In this document: piece by piece, positions 31,666-40,561 of the stretch
Layout: the number at the start of each line of letters is the position of its first letter
Position numbering within the stretch: position 1 is the stretch's first letter
Assembly: GCF_003626735.1 (NCBI RefSeq)
Contig: NZ_RBHX01000001.1
Coordinates: forward strand, 1,736,001-1,800,000
Reading direction: 5' to 3'
Length of the DNA: 64,000 nucleotides
DNA from: Microbacterium sp. CGR2
GTDB taxonomy: Bacteria > Actinomycetota > Actinomycetes > Actinomycetales > Microbacteriaceae
Notes under the pieces: generated by a model
What the model was told of the DNA's origin: nothing
The model's database searches: none
What the model saw: only the letters and a program-made list of their open reading frames with translations
Program-made: the position numbers and the translations under genes

Positions 31666-33206
31666 GCGGAGGCTCCGTTCATGGGGTTGGCGCTGAGTTC
31701 GCCTGCAGTGATGCCGGCCGGGTGGAAGTCGTTCCACTGCGCGGCGGTGCGGATGGTGGTGCGAGTGGCGAAGTCGAACATGGAGGACCACCAGGGCCCA
31801 CCGCAGTGCTGCTCGGCCTTGAATGTGGCGCCGTCCGGGGCGTAGGTCACCGAGCGGATACGGAACAGGAGACCGTCAGCCACGAAGAAAGACCCCTCGA
31901 GGTTCCCGAGCGGGTGCGTAGCCGGGTCCTGCTGAGCTACCACTTCACCTCCGAAGAACGCCTCGGGAGTCGTGAAGAGCGTCTCGATCGTGCCGATAGT
32001 TCCGGTGATCGAGTACGTCGCAGAGGAGTGACGGGAGAGCAGCGCCTGTGCTGCGCGCCACGCCTGTTCGTACGAGTTCAGGAACGGCATCTCGACGATC
32101 GGCGCGACCTCCTGCGGCGCCCGATCGGCGCTCAGCCCGGTCGACATACGGAGCACGCTGCGCTGATAGAGCATCCCGGTGCCGTAGATGCGGAGCGAGG
32201 AGTAGTCCCCCTCGCTGGCCGTCATCGAGATTTGATACGGCGCGTACTGTTCGTCGCTCGGGCCCGTGATCGTGACCTTGATGCGGGATCCGCCGTCGAG
32301 CAGCTCGAGCTTCATGTCTCCGCCGCCCGCCTTCCACTGCGCGGCCTTGATCGGCAGGTTATCCTTGCCGGAGACGGCGTAGACCGAGGCGGAGCCGACG
32401 TACTCTCGAAGCACGGAGTCGACCACGGAGGGCTGCAGGATGGAAGTGGCGCTAATTCCATAGGCGCCGGAGGTGTCCTCGTCGGGCGTGAGGTCGATGT
32501 TGTACTCGACGATCTCGTTGGCGTCGACCTGGAAGACCTGGACGTCCTCGTTCCAGCCGCCGACGGGGTAGATGAGCTGGTTCGCGGGTGCGAAGGTCTT
32601 GCTCCACGCCACCTCGACGTTCTGAGCCAGCTGACCTTCGCTCGCAGACCAGCTGTAGTCGGCGAAAGACCGCGCGCTAATGACGGAGCAGCCGGTGAGC
32701 GTGCGGAACGCGTACTTGTCGCCGATGAGGGAGAGGGCGATCTGTTGCGCGATGCACAGATCCTTCAGGTGGTCGAGGACGTTCCCTTCCCAGCCGATGT
32801 AGTTCACCGGCCGGGCGGATGCAGCGGCGGAGACAACGATGTTGGTGGTGATGCCGCACAGGCCGAGGTAGTAGAGGATTGCCCCTCGCAGCGTGCCGGA
32901 GTACGCCTCCGCCGTGCGAGTGACGTTCAGCTTGGCGATCTTCGACAGCCCGGTCACGCTGGCGTTCACGCCGTTCCCGCTCCCCAGGCCCAGCTCGCCG
33001 GTGGTCGTACCCATCTCGGCGTCGCGAAGCGTGACAGGCTTCCCTTTCAGCACGCGGGTCGAGGGTGTCTCGGGCAGCGTGAAAGACATGGCGCCGGCGC
33101 CACCTGTCGTGTCGCCAGGGATCAGCGGGGTGGAGTCAGCGACGACAGACCAGTCGCTCAGGTTGTGGTGCCAGACATCCCCGACCTTGACGTCGACGGC
33201 GCTCAC
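31662..33206 (-). CDS. Minor tail protein, tail-hub/tip
   Basis: A 514-residue protein immediately upstream of the fibre gene in transcription. It is strand-rich with conserved Gly/Tyr turns and in place and length matches the siphovirus tail hub (gp27-like) or Tal-type protein that closes the tail tube. ATGA overlap with the preceding gene. No peptidase motif is visible. Confidence 0.75.
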   Translation of the reverse strand: MSAVDVKVGDVWHHNLSDWSVVADSTPLIPGDTTGGAGAMSFTLPETPSTRVLKGKPVTLRDAEMGTTTGELGLGSGNGVNASVTGLSKIAKLNVTRTAEAYSGTLRGAILYYLGLCGITTNIVVSAAASARPVNYIGWEGNVLDHLKDLCIAQQIALSLIGDKYAFRTLTGCSVISARSFADYSWSASEGQLAQNVEVAWSKTFAPANQLIYPVGGWNEDVQVFQVDANEIVEYNIDLTPDEDTSGAYGISATSILQPSVVDSVLREYVGSASVYAVSGKDNLPIKAAQWKAGGGDMKLELLDGGSRIKVTITGPSDEQYAPYQISMTASEGDYSSLRIYGTGMLYQRSVLRMSTGLSADRAPQEVAPIVEMPFLNSYEQAWRAAQALLSRHSSATYSITGTIGTIETLFTTPEAFFGGEVVAQQDPATHPLGNLEGSFFVADGLLFRIRSVTYAPDGATFKAEQHCGGPWWSSMFDFATRTTIRTAAQWNDFHPAGITAGELSANPMNGASA

Positions 33207-34081
33207 GGCCCCACCTCGACCAGTCGGGCAGAGACGCTCATCCGGCCGAAGTACGCGGAGATCGGAACCTCGGTCGGCGGGTCGAACATCCGGCAGCCGG
33301 AGTTCCCGCCGCCGCGAATGAAGCCGGCGCCGACCGGGGACTGGCCGATGGGGAGGACTTCCACCATCATCCCCGCGATCGTCCCGGAGCTGGGAAGGAG
33401 GGTGCCGCCGACGTTCAGGCCAGGCTGCACCCGGATGCCGATGCCCGTCATGTTTCCGGCCTGGGGGATCACGGTGGTGAAGCGCGTCGGGTCGCTCGCG
33501 GCGATCGCCGGGAGCGCCTGTGACGGAGCGAGTGCCGTGTGCCCATTGAAGGTCTGCAGGCTGACGATGCTGCGCTCCGCGGCGGCACTCGCAGAATGGA
33601 TGCCGACGTGTGCGGCAAAGCCGGGCGGGACGGGGACGTAGCAGACGGGGGCCTGGCCGCCGGTGGTCGTGAACAGCGCGGACACCTTCGGCAGCTTCTT
33701 GGCGTTCGCTGCGGTCACTACCCCAGTCGGGCGCTGGAGGGCACCGATGATAGGCCCGTCCGTCACGCTGAGCCCAGGGAAGGACCAGTGGGCGGGGAGG
33801 GCGTTCTTGATCATGGGATCAAGCCAGTGGACAAGCTCGTCGACGTTCGTCGAGTCGACGCCGTAGTACATGTCGCTGAGCAGGCGTGCCGTCTCGGTGG
33901 GGACCGTGTTCCACGAGAGGTCGTATTCCATGTGGGTCGCGCGCGAGCGCCGCCCGGAGGTGCGTCCGTTGCGGTCTTGCGTCGTGGCGCTCCAGCCAAC
34001 GGGTTGGAACGCGGTTCGCGGCGCGGGCGCCTTGATCCACTGCTCCGAGCCCCGAAGGCCCATCCAGACCGTGCTTCCCAT
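33203..34081 (-). CDS. Distal tail-type minor tail protein
   Basis: A 292-residue beta-rich protein directly downstream of the tape measure gene, the usual position of the distal tail (Dit) protein. Features are a basic N-terminal stretch (GRTSGRRSRATH) and a Trp-rich start (WMGLRGSEQWIKAP). The start is inside TAATG at the end of the tape measure gene. Confidence 0.75.
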   Translation of the reverse strand: MGSTVWMGLRGSEQWIKAPAPRTAFQPVGWSATTQDRNGRTSGRRSRATHMEYDLSWNTVPTETARLLSDMYYGVDSTNVDELVHWLDPMIKNALPAHWSFPGLSVTDGPIIGALQRPTGVVTAANAKKLPKVSALFTTTGGQAPVCYVPVPPGFAAHVGIHSASAAAERSIVSLQTFNGHTALAPSQALPAIAASDPTRFTTVIPQAGNMTGIGIRVQPGLNVGGTLLPSSGTIAGMMVEVLPIGQSPVGAGFIRGGGNSGCRMFDPPTEVPISAYFGRMSVSARLVEVGP

Positions 34082-37000
34082 TACGCTGCCCCTCTCCGGG
34101 CGGTGACGACGTTGTGCGAGCCCACCGAGCCCGCAAGTGCGGCGCCCGGCAGGATGAGCTGCAGGTTCGCTGCCAGCAGGTCGGCGAGGAGGCGAGCGGA
34201 GGACGCGGAGATGTCCATGGGGCCGCCGCCACCGGCTCCGATGCCTGCGGGCGCGACAGCCTTGCCCTGCTTGGCCATGCGGTGCATGAATGCCAGGTTG
34301 TTGACGCCGATCGTGCGGGTGGCGTCGGCATTGAAGACGAACTCTTTGCCGTGGACGGCGCCGCGAACCTCAGAGGAGCTAGCGCCGCCGGTGTAGCCGC
34401 CGCCGGAGAAGCCGGCGCCGTCCACCTGGATCGAACCGGTGCCCCTGTCGAACTTGGCGCCGATACGCCGTCCGGCGAGGGTCGCTCTGAGGCCCTCGGC
34501 GAGACCACCGCCGACCTGCGAACCGAGGCGAACGCCGCTGTTCCAAGCGTTGGCGCCCTGTCCGTTGGCCCAGTTGCCTGTCGGGTTGTAGCCCTTGAGG
34601 CCCTGCTCGAGACCTGCTCGAACCCCGCCGGAAGTCTTCGATCCGACCTGACCACCCGCGGCCTGGCCGAGCGTCTGCTGCTCGTTGGCCCAGCCGCTAC
34701 GGATGACGTCGATCTCGCCCATGTCTGCCTTGAGGCGGTTGTCGAAGGTGTCTGCGACGCCGATCGCAAGCTCGTCACCGGCGTAGAAGGCGTCGAGCAG
34801 GCCGCCCTCGGCTGCGATGGCGATGGAGCGGCCCACGGCGTCGCCCATCTTGCGGCCGCCTGTGTTTTCGCCGAGGCCAAGGTCGAAGCCCTCACCGAAT
34901 GCCGCGCCCGCGCCTGCTCCGCCCGAGGCGGCCGTAGTGGCGGCCTGGGCCATGAACTCGCTGAGCGCCTGCATGGCGGGATCGCCATTGAATTCGACCG
35001 TGATGTTGCGCGGGACGTGCTGGATGATCGTTCCCATGTCGCCGAACGACTTGGCGTACTTCTCGATCTCCGCACGGTTGTACCCGAGCCCCGTCGCCTG
35101 GTTGACGAACTCGCCACGGAGGCGAGCGGCGATGCGGATCAGCTCCTCCTGGCTGGTTCCGGAAGCGGCCAGCGACTGGAGGTATGACTGGTAGTTGCCG
35201 ACGAGGCCGAGGATCTCGCCGCGGTTCTCTGCGGCCGCAGCGTTGTTGCCGACGAGGCTCTTGTTGGCCTTCGCCTGCTCGGCTGCCAGGTTCTTCTTCT
35301 CGGCGGCCATGTCGGCGTCCAGCTCTGCCAGTTCAGCGCGCAGCTTCGCGGCGCGCAGCTCGTCCTTGTAGTTGACGGCGACGGACAGCCAATACTGCTT
35401 GATGGAGCGGTCGGCGCCCATCTCGGAGAGCTTGCGCTGATGGGCTGCTGCTGCCTCGCGCGCGGCATGCGCGGCGTCGCGGATCTTCTGCCAGCCGCTG
35501 AGGATTGAGTCGAAGCTCTGGTCGCTGCCGAAGCGGATGTCGGTGGACCGCTTCATCACGGTCTGGAGGTCGTTGGCGTAGTCGGCGAGGGTGCGTACCT
35601 TCTGGGCGGCGTCCTCCGCTGCCCCGCCCAGACCCTCTGCGCCGTCGGTCGGGGCCTCCCAGTCGAGGCCTGCCAGAGTGTCGGTCAGCTCGTCACCTGC
35701 GCCGGCGGCCAGTCCGAACCCTTCAGCGAGGCCACCCGTGGCGGCGCCCGCGCCGTTGGCCGAATCGGCGAGCCCGAACAGCAGGTCGGCTGCGGCAGTG
35801 ACGATACCGATGACGATGGTAGCGCGGCCGAGCGCGATGAGCGCTCCTCGTGCGGTGAGGGCGGCACCAGCGAGCGTGCGCATGCCGCCTGCCGCTCCCG
35901 CGGCAGCATTGCCGGCGGTGGCGGCGCCCGCAGCGGCCACCGTCCCTGCCGTACGTAGCCCGAGCAGGGAGGCAATGAGTCCGCCGACGCCGCGCGAGGT
36001 ACCGGCCGTGACGATACCCAGCTCGATGGCAGCGAGGCGCATGGCGAACAGAGATCCAGCCCACACGGCCGCGACCGACCCGATGCCGGCGAGAGTGGCG
36101 AACAGCGCGGCCGCAGTGCCTGCGAGCCGGAACATGTAGGCGCCGAAAGGGGACTCGGCGAACGAAGCGAGCATCTGCAGGAGGCCCGACAGCGCGTCGA
36201 TCGCCTTGATGATGTTCGGGGCCAGGGTGGCACCGATCGCGCCGCCGGCCTCCGCGAGGGCGTTGACGAAGATCTGCCACCGCGAAGCCAGGTCGTCGAG
36301 GACCTTGTTGAACTGACTGCTCAGCTCCGTGCCCTCCGTCCACCCCTGGTTGGAGTCTCCGAGAGCCTTGTTGAAGACGTCGACGTTCGAGGCGACACGG
36401 CCGAAGACCTCACCGGCGCGGATGCCCTGCAGGCCCAGCGCCTCGAGGGCACCCGTGCGGGAGATGGAGTCCATCTTCCCGAGTCCGACGGCAACGCGCT
36501 CGAAGAATTCGACGGGGTTGGAGCGGACGAGTCCCTCCACCTCGCCAGTGGCCACACCTGCGACGCTGGCGAAGGAGTCGAGGCGAGCCCCACCGTTCGC
36601 GATGGCGGTATTTAGGCGGTTGAAATACACCTCCATCACACCCTGAGCACGCTCGGGGGCGACACGGAGGGATGCCAGGGCGCCGGACAGTGCGATGACT
36701 TCCTGCGCGGAGAAGCCCGCGCTGGTGGCGGAGGCCGCAAGGCGAGTCGACATGGACACGATCTCCGCCTCGGTGGCGACCGAGCGGCGGCCTACGAGGG
36801 CGATGGCGGATCCGAGGTTCTCGAACTGGTCGACCCGAAGCTCAGTGCCGTCGGTGTTGCGCAGCAGCTCACCGAGTGCACCGAACGCGGTAGCGGATGC
36901 TTCCACGGTGAGTCCGGTGACGGCAGCGAATCGGGCGGTCGTCTCGGTGAAGCCTGCTACCTCGCCCGACGTGATGCCGAGCTGGTTGCCGAGGGTCGCG

Positions 37001-37743
37001 ATCTCCGACACCTGCGTGAATGTGAGGGGGATCTCGCGGGTAAGCCCCATGAGTTCGCTACGCAGCGCGGCGACACCCTCAACGCCCATCGACTCACTGC
37101 CGTCGAGGGTACGCTCCACGTTCGTGAACGCAGACTCCTGAGCAGCGGCCAGCGCGGCCACAGCGATAGTGGCGCCGCCGAGAGCGATGGAAGTGGTGCG
37201 GGCGGTGGTGGCCACGTCGTAGAGCGCGTAGCGAAGACGGGGGGAGGCCTGGTCGGCGAGTTCACGTTCTGCCTGAGCGAGCGAGCGAACCTGCGCGGCG
37301 GCCTGCTTGGACTCGTCAGCGAGGAGGTTCGCCCCGGAGCCCTGGCGATACTGCGCGACATCCTGGCCAGAGACGCCCTGGCTGGCCATGAACCTGCGGG
37401 GGTCGACGGGAGCCCCGCCAGCTGCTGCTTGCGTCTTCGAGATGGCGCGGTAGGCATCCTCAGCCTCGCGGATGCGCCCGGCGAGGGCCCGCCACTCGTC
37501 GGATGCGCCCTCGGCGCCTGGCCCGAGATCCTTGCGTGCGGCGCGGGCAGCCGTGCCAGTCTCCCTCAGCGCGCCAGTCGTCTTCTCGATGAAGCGAGCG
37601 GCCTCCCGGCTGGAAGCACCTACCCGGTCGAAGAGATCGTCGAGATCGCCGCCCCGTTCACGGAACGTCTCCATGTCGTTGAGCGCTTGGCGCAGGTCAA
37701 CGGCGATGGATAGCGCTGCCCGTGCGTCGAATGCGTCTGCCAT
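34081..37743 (-). CDS. Tape measure protein
   Basis: A 1,220-residue protein that sets tail length. The N-terminal 600 residues are helical with long coiled-coil stretches and Ala/Gln-rich repeats; several hydrophobic stretches in the middle (GTAAALFATLAGIGSVAAVW, AAGAATAGNAAAGAAGG) are typical of tape measures and may insert in the host membrane at ejection. The second ATG at 37743 is better spaced from GCGGAGG than the first at 37746. The frameshifted chaperones lie just upstream, the classic order. Confidence 0.9.
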   Translation of the reverse strand: MADAFDARAALSIAVDLRQALNDMETFRERGGDLDDLFDRVGASSREAARFIEKTTGALRETGTAARAARKDLGPGAEGASDEWRALAGRIREAEDAYRAISKTQAAAGGAPVDPRRFMASQGVSGQDVAQYRQGSGANLLADESKQAAAQVRSLAQAERELADQASPRLRYALYDVATTARTTSIALGGATIAVAALAAAQESAFTNVERTLDGSESMGVEGVAALRSELMGLTREIPLTFTQVSEIATLGNQLGITSGEVAGFTETTARFAAVTGLTVEASATAFGALGELLRNTDGTELRVDQFENLGSAIALVGRRSVATEAEIVSMSTRLAASATSAGFSAQEVIALSGALASLRVAPERAQGVMEVYFNRLNTAIANGGARLDSFASVAGVATGEVEGLVRSNPVEFFERVAVGLGKMDSISRTGALEALGLQGIRAGEVFGRVASNVDVFNKALGDSNQGWTEGTELSSQFNKVLDDLASRWQIFVNALAEAGGAIGATLAPNIIKAIDALSGLLQMLASFAESPFGAYMFRLAGTAAALFATLAGIGSVAAVWAGSLFAMRLAAIELGIVTAGTSRGVGGLIASLLGLRTAGTVAAAGAATAGNAAAGAAGGMRTLAGAALTARGALIALGRATIVIGIVTAAADLLFGLADSANGAGAATGGLAEGFGLAAGAGDELTDTLAGLDWEAPTDGAEGLGGAAEDAAQKVRTLADYANDLQTVMKRSTDIRFGSDQSFDSILSGWQKIRDAAHAAREAAAAHQRKLSEMGADRSIKQYWLSVAVNYKDELRAAKLRAELAELDADMAAEKKNLAAEQAKANKSLVGNNAAAAENRGEILGLVGNYQSYLQSLAASGTSQEELIRIAARLRGEFVNQATGLGYNRAEIEKYAKSFGDMGTIIQHVPRNITVEFNGDPAMQALSEFMAQAATTAASGGAGAGAAFGEGFDLGLGENTGGRKMGDAVGRSIAIAAEGGLLDAFYAGDELAIGVADTFDNRLKADMGEIDVIRSGWANEQQTLGQAAGGQVGSKTSGGVRAGLEQGLKGYNPTGNWANGQGANAWNSGVRLGSQVGGGLAEGLRATLAGRRIGAKFDRGTGSIQVDGAGFSGGGYTGGASSSEVRGAVHGKEFVFNADATRTIGVNNLAFMHRMAKQGKAVAPAGIGAGGGGPMDISASSARLLADLLAANLQLILPGAALAGSVGSHNVVTARRGAA

Positions 37744-37782
37744 CATCCTCCGCCTGGGGCTCGTACTGCCGCGATCTCTTCA

Positions 37783-37811
37783 AGGCTAGGCTCGAATTTG
37801 GGCCTTAATTC
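37783..37811 (-). promoter_or_regulatory. Shared phage promoter motif
   Basis: On the - strand GAATTA (37811-37806), 17 bp, TAGCCT (37788-37783), upstream of the tape measure gene with a leader of about 30 nt containing GCGGAGG. Confidence 0.7.
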
Positions 37812-37817
37812 TGGGGC

Positions 37818-38252
37818 TCAATCGTCTTCATCTTCGACCTCTTCGGCCCGCTCGGCAGCGAGCTGCTCGTAGTACAGCGAGCGGAAGTCGCTGAGGGGAG
37901 TGTCGTCGGTCGAGTAGAACTCGGGGTAAGCGACTCCTGACTTGCTGTCGTCGTTTACGTGCTTCTTCTCCTCCTTCTTCACCTCGTTGGAGGCGTAGCA
38001 GTCGTCGAACTTGACCTTCACCTGGAGGCGCGGGTCGGAGTTCCTGCAGAGCCATCGAGGCAGGCCGCACTGCGAGCACTGCTCGTCCTTGACGATTTGA
38101 TACGCCTGCATGATGAGCACGTCGAGGTGTGACCAGGGCTTGCGGTTGTCCTCTCCGAGGATCATGGTGGTGGGCCGAACGCCGGCGGCCAGACTGGCCT
38201 TGATGAGGCTCAAGTACCTGCCGCCGGCGTTAGACGACAGGTACTCGGCTAA
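37818..38252 (-). CDS. Tail assembly chaperone, -1 frameshift extension
   Basis: The reading frame is open from the slippery site at 38252 to 37818 without its own good start (a TTG at 38213 is the first possible). It encodes about 144 residues including ASLAAGVRPTTMILGEDNRK, EQCSQCGLPRWLCRN and a charged, acidic tail. This is the G-T extension typical of siphovirus tail assembly chaperones, produced when ribosomes slip back one base at the end of the preceding gene. Confidence 0.8.
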   Translation of the reverse strand, partial: LAEYLSSNAGGRYLSLIKASLAAGVRPTTMILGEDNRKPWSHLDVLIMQAYQIVKDEQCSQCGLPRWLCRNSDPRLQVKVKFDDCYASNEVKKEEKKHVNDDSKSGVAYPEFYSTDDTPLSDFRSLYYEQLAAERAEEVEDEDD

Positions 38253-38258
38253 AAATCC
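38249..38258 (-). other. Slippery site for -1 frameshift
   Basis: Read on the - strand the gene ends GGATTTTTAG. Ribosomes paused with TTT in the A site can re-pair one base back on the T-run and continue as TTA GCC GAG TAC, in frame with the downstream extension. The stop of the short product is the TAG at 38251-38249. Confidence 0.7.
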
Positions 38259-38992
38259 GCGTCGTCGGTGGCGTTGTGCTCGATCGCGACTTCGTACGAC
38301 AGCTCCAGCATCGCGCGCTCAAGGCGCGGGAACTGGCCCTCGGGGAGGTAGTCGCGAAAGGTCCGGGCTCGTTCGATCGACAGCGACGAGTGCGTTTCGT
38401 CCTGCTCGACGTCCGTCCAGGATTCGACGGAGGCGACAAGCGAGACCGCGGAGTGCTCCAGCTCGTACTCGTCCACCATGTCGGCGGGGACGTTCTTGCC
38501 CCTGATGCCGAGGTTCAGGCGGGCTCGACGACGCATGTCCCGCTTGATGATGTCGGGCAGGCTGTGGAGGGTGAACTTGAAGGCCGTGGCCTCGAGGCGC
38601 TTCTTGAGCGCCGTGACTTTTCGCTTCTCCTTCGCCAGCTCGGCCTGGATCTCCTTGGCTCGCTCGGTGTCGGCCTCCGGGACTTCCAGCCCTGCCTCGA
38701 CCTGATGCTCGATGCGCTTCACGAGGGAGTTGCCTTCCTCCTCGAGCTGGTCAATGCGGCCGGCGATGCCCCTACGGACGCGGCGGCCGGTTCGGATCCC
38801 GCCCTCGGTCTGGTCGAGCGCGTACCCCAGCTGGGCTCCTGCTTCCGAGTCGGTGTAGATCGTCACGGACTTGCGGCGCTTCGACTTGCCGGCCAGGCGG
38901 TTGACCAGCTCGAAGTCCGTTCGAGCTGATTCCTGGATGCCGTCGAGTTCCGCTTCGATCTCGGCGGTGGCGTCCTTCTGCTTCTTGGCCAT
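38249..38992 (-). CDS. Tail assembly chaperone
   Basis: A 247-residue helical, charged protein. The first 150 residues are coiled-coil (TERAKEIQAELAKEKRKVTA). It lies just before the tape measure gene, as do tail chaperones such as lambda gpG, and its 3' end has a slippery sequence giving the extended form. The ribosome site is GAAGGAGGG. It folds or coats the tape measure during tail assembly. Confidence 0.85.
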   Translation of the reverse strand: MAKKQKDATAEIEAELDGIQESARTDFELVNRLAGKSKRRKSVTIYTDSEAGAQLGYALDQTEGGIRTGRRVRRGIAGRIDQLEEEGNSLVKRIEHQVEAGLEVPEADTERAKEIQAELAKEKRKVTALKKRLEATAFKFTLHSLPDIIKRDMRRRARLNLGIRGKNVPADMVDEYELEHSAVSLVASVESWTDVEQDETHSSLSIERARTFRDYLPEGQFPRLERAMLELSYEVAIEHNATDDADF

Positions 38993-39021
38993 GAGGCCCT
39001 CCTTCGTTCGTGGTCGATTCC

Positions 39022-39050
39022 AGGCTATGTGCGATTTAAGACGCTAATCA
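39022..39050 (-). promoter_or_regulatory. Shared phage promoter motif
   Basis: On the - strand TGATTA (39050-39045), 17 bp, TAGCCT (39027-39022), upstream of the tail chaperone gene. It directly follows a terminator, so chaperone and tape measure form a new transcript. Confidence 0.65.
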
Positions 39051-39057
39051 GGGGTGC

Positions 39058-39093
39058 ACGACGAAGCCCCCGATTCCTCGAGGGCTCCGTCGT
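39058..39093 (-). terminator. Terminator after the tail-tube genes
   Basis: A 12-bp stem with one A.C mismatch (ACGACGAAGCCC / GGGCTCCGTCGT) and a 12-nt loop lies 15 nt after the stop of the tail-tube gene on the - strand. Confidence 0.65.
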
Positions 39094-39107
39094 CCTAGGT
39101 AGCGAGA

Positions 39108-39863
39108 CTAGGGAGCGGTGACCGTGATTGCCTTCGTCGTACCGGCGGCCGAGCCGGGGTATGTCGCCGTGATGTCCACGGAGCCTGCGGCGATGCCGAT
39201 CACGATGCCGTGCTTGGTCACGATGGCCTTCGTCTCGTCGGAGGAGACGTAGGTGGCGCCGATCGTGATGTCGTTGCCCTCGTAGACCGACTTGAGCTGG
39301 ATCGAGGCGCCCGCAGCGACCGTGGTGCCACCGGTGACGGTGACAGCCGTGGGCGTGGCCGACGGGATGATCCGGTTGATGCCCACGAAGCCCTTCGGCT
39401 TGAAGTCCACCGAGTAGTACCGGTTCTTGTCACCGCGCTGCTCGGAACGCGCGTCGGTGATCGTGTGGAAGACGTTGACGACCTGGCCGGGTGCGAACGG
39501 CGTCGAGGCGGGGTAGCCGTCGCGCTGAATCAGCACCAGCTCCGTGTGCGGAACTGCGACCAGGTTGCGAGTCTGGCGATAGATCGAGGACGTGTCGGCG
39601 GGCGTCGGGGTGTAGAACGAGATGCTGCCACCGAAGTTCTCGTTGCCTCGGGTGGAGGCGCCGGCCGCGTCGGTGAGGGCGCGGTCCTCGTCCTGCTCCG
39701 ATGCTTCGATGCCGAAGTCGTAGCCGTCCCACTTCGTGGCCTCGGAGATGTTCTTGGCGCTGAGGAACTCAGACAGCGCCGGCGTGAGCACGCTGGCGAA
39801 GGAGGCCTTCGGGGCGACGGCGAGCAGCGTGTTCTTGTTGCTGGCGATTTTCTTGCTGGGCAT
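39108..39863 (-). CDS. Major tail (tube) protein with Ig-like domain
   Basis: A 251-residue protein. The first 160 residues align with the neighbouring tail protein: QRDGYPASTPFAPGQVVNVF here against HRVGYASTVPFAVGQEIDVY there. The last 80 residues (TAVTVTGGTTVAAGASIQLK... DITATYPG) form a bacterial Ig-like (Big_2) domain, often displayed outside the tube for host contact. The ATG at 39863 follows AAGGAG; the longer ORF upstream is a shadow of the next gene. Confidence 0.8.
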   Translation of the reverse strand: MPSKKIASNKNTLLAVAPKASFASVLTPALSEFLSAKNISEATKWDGYDFGIEASEQDEDRALTDAAGASTRGNENFGGSISFYTPTPADTSSIYRQTRNLVAVPHTELVLIQRDGYPASTPFAPGQVVNVFHTITDARSEQRGDKNRYYSVDFKPKGFVGINRIIPSATPTAVTVTGGTTVAAGASIQLKSVYEGNDITIGATYVSSDETKAIVTKHGIVIGIAAGSVDITATYPGSAAGTTKAITVTAP

Positions 39864-39874
39864 GACTCGACTCC

Positions 39875-40471
39875 TTACGCCGCGAGGACGTAGTTGGGCT
39901 TGGCCGTGGACTTGGAGATGAAGACCTGCTGGATCTTCTGCTTCTGGCCATCCGCGTGAACGTTGACCGGGAGGTCCGTGTGCGAGTAGTACACGTCGAT
40001 CTCCTGGCCGACCGCGAACGGGACGGTGGAGGCGTAGCCCACGCGGTGGACGATGATGTAGGGCACGTCCGGCGCGAAGGTGAGAGCCTTCCACAGCGCG
40101 AACACGCTGTCGGCAGCGGCGGGGTTGGCATCCCGGAAGCCGGTCATGTCGTTGTCGAAGCCGAAGTCGGTCAGGTCGACGGAGTTGGCGGGCTCGCAGA
40201 GCGTCTTCTCATCGTCCTCCTGAGAATCCGTGAAGCTCAGCGTGAAGCCGTCGGACACGATGGCGCAGGACACGTTGCCGCCCGCGCCCGCATTCGCGTG
40301 GCCGGTGCTCGTGATCGGCGCGTAGCGGTTGAGGACCGCGGTCGTCAGCGCGTCGTACGCGACGAGACCCGTGGGGGTGATGGCATTCGGGATGCCGAGC
40401 ACCTCGTGGGCAGGGATGAGAAGGACCGTGTCTGTCTCATTGATCAGCTTGTCAGGAATGGGAACCACCAC
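39875..40471 (-). CDS. Tail tube-like protein, paralogue without Ig domain
   Basis: A 198-residue protein with the same beta-rich core as the adjacent tail protein but no Ig-like extension. It starts at GTG 40471 (leader about 30 nt from its promoter); a second GTG follows directly. The two genes may give two tube subunits or a tube and a terminator. Confidence 0.75.
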   Translation of the reverse strand: MVVPIPDKLINETDTVLLIPAHEVLGIPNAITPTGLVAYDALTTAVLNRYAPITSTGHANAGAGGNVSCAIVSDGFTLSFTDSQEDDEKTLCEPANSVDLTDFGFDNDMTGFRDANPAAADSVFALWKALTFAPDVPYIIVHRVGYASTVPFAVGQEIDVYYSHTDLPVNVHADGQKQKIQQVFISKSTAKPNYVLAA

Positions 40472-40507
40472 CTTGTCTATGGGCCCACACCTGGGGCTTC
40501 AGGTTCA

Positions 40508-40536
40508 AGGCTAGGCGGGTTTTGCTCCCTTAATTT
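40508..40536 (-). promoter_or_regulatory. Shared phage promoter motif
   Basis: On the - strand AAATTA (40536-40531), 17 bp, TAGCCT (40513-40508), upstream of the tail-tube genes. A + strand -10 for the opposing endonuclease lies 14 bp to the right. Confidence 0.7.
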
Positions 40537-40549
40537 TGGAACACAATGT

Positions 40550-40555
40550 TAGCCT
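40550..40555 (+). promoter_or_regulatory. -10 of the opposing endonuclease gene
   Basis: TAGCCT lies 6 nt before the ATG at 40562, so this + strand gene is also likely leaderless. It is the same -10 hexamer as in the shared motif, without the GAATTA block. Confidence 0.5.
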
Positions 40556-40561
40556 TGCTGC

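Noticed and set aside
31722..33641. A 639-codon open frame on the + strand
   Set aside because: It is antisense to two coupled tail genes and has low-complexity Arg/Asp-rich content.
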